A stretch of DNA of 19,106 nt from Gammaproteobacteria bacterium. GTDB taxonomy: Bacteria; Pseudomonadota; Gammaproteobacteria; SG8-11. A model generated the notes under the pieces. The model searched no databases. It had not been told where the DNA came from and saw only the letters and a list, made by a program, of their open reading frames with translations. Both the position numbers and the translations under genes were made by a program. The first letter of the stretch is position 1, and every line of letters begins with the position of its first letter. Where the stretch lies: assembly GCA_016200445.1 (NCBI GenBank), contig JACQEQ010000011.1, positions 1-19,106 of the forward strand, given 5' to 3'. Positions 16,921 through 19,106 of this stretch are shown piece after piece.

Positions 16921-17837
16921 TAACTCAACACACTAAACCACAACGGCAGCGTCACGAAACTCAGTGCGGTTGTCGAAGTTACGGCGGCGGCATACAGACT
17001 GGTGTCAAGACCGTAGCGGTCGCAAATGACAATACCAAGCACCATGCTGGGCATGGCCGCTTCGAGTACCACACCGGCCAAGGTGTTGCCGGACAAGCCG
17101 AACAACAGTGCTGCCAACCCGACCCAAATCGGCATCAAGACAAGCTGAATGACGGACACAATCAAAATCGGCCAGGCATGCGCAATCCGCAACGTATCCC
17201 AGCGCAGGCTCATACCCAGCGCAATCAACATCAGCGGCGAGACGGCACCGGCCATCAGACCGAGCCAGTTATGAATGACGTCGGGTAATGGCACACCGGC
17301 AAGATTCAGCACCACGGCCAATACGGCGGCCAGTAAGGGCGGGGTTTTTACAATCGCGGCGGCCGGATGCATTGGCGTGGTACTCGTGCCGTAGTAGCGT
17401 GCCACCGACAACCCCACCGTCAGCAGCAACGGTGTGCACGCAAACAGATCGTATTGAATCGCCACACTGCGACCCATACTTGGCCCTAACACCGCTTCCA
17501 ACACCGGCAAGCCTAAATAGGTCGCGTTGGGAAATGCGGCTGCCAACATCACGGCGCCGACCATCGTGTGCGGCATTTTCTGTTTGCGGCAAATCGCCCA
17601 GCTTAACAACAGTCCGCCAATCACTCCACTTGCCGCCGACAACGCGACGCGCGGCGCATCCAACGACAGCGGCGCTTGCCACAACACATTCAATACCAAC
17701 GCCGGCAGCAATAAGTAATACACCAACCCGGTCAGGGCTTGACGTATTTGATCGACATCCAGATCGCCGGGTTTGGCCACCCGCCAAACCACGCCGCACA
17801 CCACCAGGAAAGCCATTTGCAAAAGGACATCAAGCAT
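16920..17837 (-). CDS. AEC-family (auxin efflux carrier-like) permease
   Basis: A 305-residue hydrophobic protein with about ten membrane segments. Family motifs include AFPNATYLGLPVLE (near residue 102, the FxNxxFLGxP block of the AEC family) and ALGMSL and AAMPSMVLG in the second half, consistent with the two inverted five-helix bundles of this family. Substrates of bacterial members are small organic anions such as malate; none can be assigned here. The frame is open upstream to an ATG at 17894, but I choose the ATG at 17837 because the first membrane helix then begins at the N-terminus and an extended -10 promoter (17854-17846) lies inside the longer frame. That promoter would start transcription within about 3 nt of this ATG, giving a leaderless mRNA. 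The gene is cotranscribed with the GH18 gene. Confidence 0.85.
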   Translation of the reverse strand: MLDVLLQMAFLVVCGVVWRVAKPGDLDVDQIRQALTGLVYYLLLPALVLNVLWQAPLSLDAPRVALSAASGVIGGLLLSWAICRKQKMPHTMVGAVMLAAAFPNATYLGLPVLEAVLGPSMGRSVAIQYDLFACTPLLLTVGLSVARYYGTSTTPMHPAAAIVKTPPLLAAVLAVVLNLAGVPLPDVIHNWLGLMAGAVSPLMLIALGMSLRWDTLRIAHAWPILIVSVIQLVLMPIWVGLAALLFGLSGNTLAGVVLEAAMPSMVLGIVICDRYGLDTSLYAAAVTSTTALSFVTLPLWFSVLS

Positions 17838-17845
17838 AGCGGGTG

Positions 17846-17854
17846 ATTGTAGCA
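17846..17854 (-). promoter_or_regulatory. Extended -10 promoter of the permease-GH18 operon
   Basis: The minus strand reads TGCTACAAT, identical to the element before the ankyrin gene. The predicted transcription start (near 17839) almost coincides with the ATG at 17837. A 45-nt block (17841-17885) matches 7773-7817 at 37 of 45 positions without gaps. Confidence 0.55.
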
Positions 17855-17908
17855 GGCGAATTTCTTGCACAGTTTGAATAAATCGCGCGAGCAAATATTC
17901 CCGGTGAC

Positions 17909-17940
17909 GCGCTGAAATAATCTGGTGCTATTATCAGCGC
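17909..17940. promoter_or_regulatory. Promoter of the cytochrome lipoprotein gene within an inverted repeat
   Basis: On the plus strand TGCTATTAT (17926-17934) is an extended -10 element, predicting a start near 17941 and a leader of about 33 nt containing the GGGGG ribosome binding site. It is enclosed by an imperfect inverted repeat, GCGCTG (17909-17914) and CAGCGC (17935-17940) with AATAAT/ATTAT inside each arm, which might be an operator. Confidence 0.4.
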
Positions 17941-17974
17941 TGCCATTGACGGCACATCATTCACTGGGGGAAAC

Positions 17975-18775
17975 ATGCAAACAATCTTACTGCTCGTGCT
18001 TAGCCTCGTGCTGACGGCATGCGAGCAAGCTACGCAAACAACCGGGAATTCGGCGCTGCAATTAACCCGCATCGGCAACAAAGAAGTTGCGGCCGGCGAC
18101 AGCTTTAGTTTGCTCGTGCAGGCGACCGATAGCGACGGCAACGCACTGCACTACACCAGCGACGGGAGCATCGGCCCGGGCAAAAATCCCTATGCGCAAA
18201 CCACACCGGCGATATTCGATCTCAGTGCGGCCAGATTTGAATGGACACCTACAAGCGCGGAACTCGGCGATTACTCGGTGCAATTCACGGTTACAAATTC
18301 CACCGTGCCGCCGTTGAGCAGCAGCGAAACTATTTCGATTACGGTCATGACAACCACAGCGTATGGCCGTGCGATGTATATGCAATCGTTGCAGGAAAGT
18401 CTCAGTGCACGCGACCTTGAACATATCGCCGAGTACCTGATGAACCTGCCGCATATCCAATATGAATTATCGCTGGGTTGCGTTATATGTCATGACGGGG
18501 CGCTCAACCGTGGTAAGTCTGGAATTCACCCTTTAACGAGCGAGCTTTGCGGCGCGTGCCACACGCTCAACGCTTGGCTGCCGCTTGCAAAATTCGATCA
18601 CACGCAGACAAGCGCAGCATGTACAAGTTGCCACAATACATCTCTGGGTCATCCATCCACGACGGATCAATGCGCCGCATGCCATACGCTCGACACATGG
18701 CAAGTATTGAAAGTGGATCACAACCAGATTACCGGGCCGTGCTCAGAGTGCCACCATAGTCTTGCGTCACCCTAA
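17975..18775 (+). CDS. Multiheme c-type lipoprotein with Ig-like domain (5 CXXCH)
   Basis: A 266-residue protein beginning MQTILLLVLSLVLTAC, a lipoprotein signal with lipobox LTAC (lipid-modified C16). GGGGG 5 nt upstream of the ATG supports the start. Residues about 28-125 look like an Ig/cadherin-type beta-sandwich (ATDSDGNALHYT, RFEWTPTSAELGDYSVQFTV). Residues about 128-155 (LSARDLEHIAEYLMNLP) resemble the C-terminal helix of a class I cytochrome c, but without its heme motif. The last 110 residues carry five CXXCH motifs (CVICH, CGACH, CTSCH, CAACH, CSECH) in a module C..CHN...GHP.T...C.ACHT...W....DHNQITG.C..CH. This is close to the module of the truncated cytochrome at the left edge. 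Likely role: an electron carrier tethered to the outer or inner membrane. Partner unknown. Confidence 0.85.
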   Translation: MQTILLLVLSLVLTACEQATQTTGNSALQLTRIGNKEVAAGDSFSLLVQATDSDGNALHYTSDGSIGPGKNPYAQTTPAIFDLSAARFEWTPTSAELGDYSVQFTVTNSTVPPLSSSETISITVMTTTAYGRAMYMQSLQESLSARDLEHIAEYLMNLPHIQYELSLGCVICHDGALNRGKSGIHPLTSELCGACHTLNAWLPLAKFDHTQTSAACTSCHNTSLGHPSTTDQCAACHTLDTWQVLKVDHNQITGPCSECHHSLASP

Positions 18776-18812
18776 ATGACATAAGTACTAGGGTGTCACG
18801 CGGGTGTTGCGC

Positions 18813-19106
18813 CTACCCCGCCACTATATCGCTGAGGTGTTCCGCCAGCCGCCGCAGCGCGGGTGACGGATCGTCCGGGCGTAGATGCACGTTGAGAATG
18901 CTCGGCCGGTCAGTCGTGGCGACTGCGCTCTGCCATGCTGCTTCGAACTGTGCTTCGTTGTGTACATCGTAGCCGTGCATCGGTCCCATCACCTCGCCCA
19001 ACTTGTCGAAGCGCCAGGACGCGATATTATTGAACGGGCCTTCTAAAATGTAACGCTCGGTGCTGTAACCCTTGTTGTTGAATACGATCACGATGGGATT
19101 GAGCTT
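18813..19106 (-). CDS. C-terminus of a ThDP-dependent 2-keto acid decarboxylase (5' end outside window)
   Basis: The frame enters from the right edge and stops at the TAG at 18815-18813, leaving the last 97 residues. It begins KLNPIVIVFNNKGYSTERY, which matches the segment after the GDG motif of pyruvate/indolepyruvate decarboxylase-like enzymes, where the NN pair contributes to Mg-ThDP binding. The following stretch LEGPFNNIASWRFDKL and the C-terminal ILNVHLRPDDPSPALRRL also fit this family. The substrate (pyruvate, indolepyruvate, phenylpyruvate or branched keto acids) cannot be told from this part. A GTG at 19091 would not be the real start, since homology continues upstream of it. It converges on the lipoprotein gene with a 37-bp gap lacking an obvious terminator. 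Confidence 0.8.
   Translation of the reverse strand, partial: KLNPIVIVFNNKGYSTERYILEGPFNNIASWRFDKLGEVMGPMHGYDVHNEAQFEAAWQSAVATTDRPSILNVHLRPDDPSPALRRLAEHLSDIVAG

Noticed and set aside
18776..18812. Possible terminator between the lipoprotein and decarboxylase genes
   Set aside because: Only a weak GGGT/ACCC pairing and no T-run on either strand.

Overview
The window reads as a chromosomal fragment of a Gram-negative, respiratory proteobacterium. A beta- or gammaproteobacterium is my best guess; no rRNA or other taxonomic marker is present. Supporting signs are signal peptides, a lipobox, an outer-membrane beta-barrel ending in Phe, sigma70-type extended -10 promoters and many CXXCH c-type heme motifs. 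No tRNA, rRNA, CRISPR array or intact insertion sequence was found.

Left region (1-4811) is a putative transmembrane electron conduit. A minus-strand operon encodes a bis-heme membrane cytochrome b (3381-2458), a periplasmic cytochrome with about 21-22 CXXCH motifs broken by a frameshift (2455-871), and a second multiheme cytochrome with a tandem module (800 to beyond base 1). Divergent from them is a membrane-anchored ferredoxin/flavoprotein (3498-4811) whose FAD-domain segments appear circularly permuted. Together these could move electrons between NAD(P)H or ferredoxin in the cytoplasm, membrane hemes and periplasmic multiheme carriers. The electron acceptor or donor is unknown.

Centre-left (4812-8169) holds a hairpin-bearing convergent spacer, a secreted Sel1 + 22-ankyrin-repeat protein (7748-4974), and a 420-bp spacer with an apparent IS630-type transposase N-terminal remnant.

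Centre (8170-15854) is the most interesting part: a three-gene plus-strand operon for a synthase-dependent exopolysaccharide. It encodes a PilZ-GT2 synthase resembling hyaluronan synthase/NodC (probably c-di-GMP gated). Next is a membrane-anchored pseudo-deacetylase with a jelly-roll-like domain, in which all four catalytic/metal positions are replaced. The third gene is a 1386-residue fusion of TPR superhelix, PgaB-like CE4 deacetylase with intact D-D/H-H residues, and outer-membrane beta-barrel. PgaA-like and PgaB-like functions are thus merged in one polypeptide. A GH18-type hydrolase (16920-15856) abuts the operon tail to tail and may trim an amino-sugar polymer. It is translationally coupled to an AEC-family permease (17837-16920).

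Right region (17838-19106) has a divergent promoter region. One promoter shares a 45-nt block with the promoter of the ankyrin gene and appears to make a leaderless transcript for the permease. Then come a five-CXXCH lipoprotein with an Ig-like domain (17975-18775), whose heme module resembles that at the left edge, and the 3' end of a ThDP-dependent 2-keto acid decarboxylase (19106-18813).
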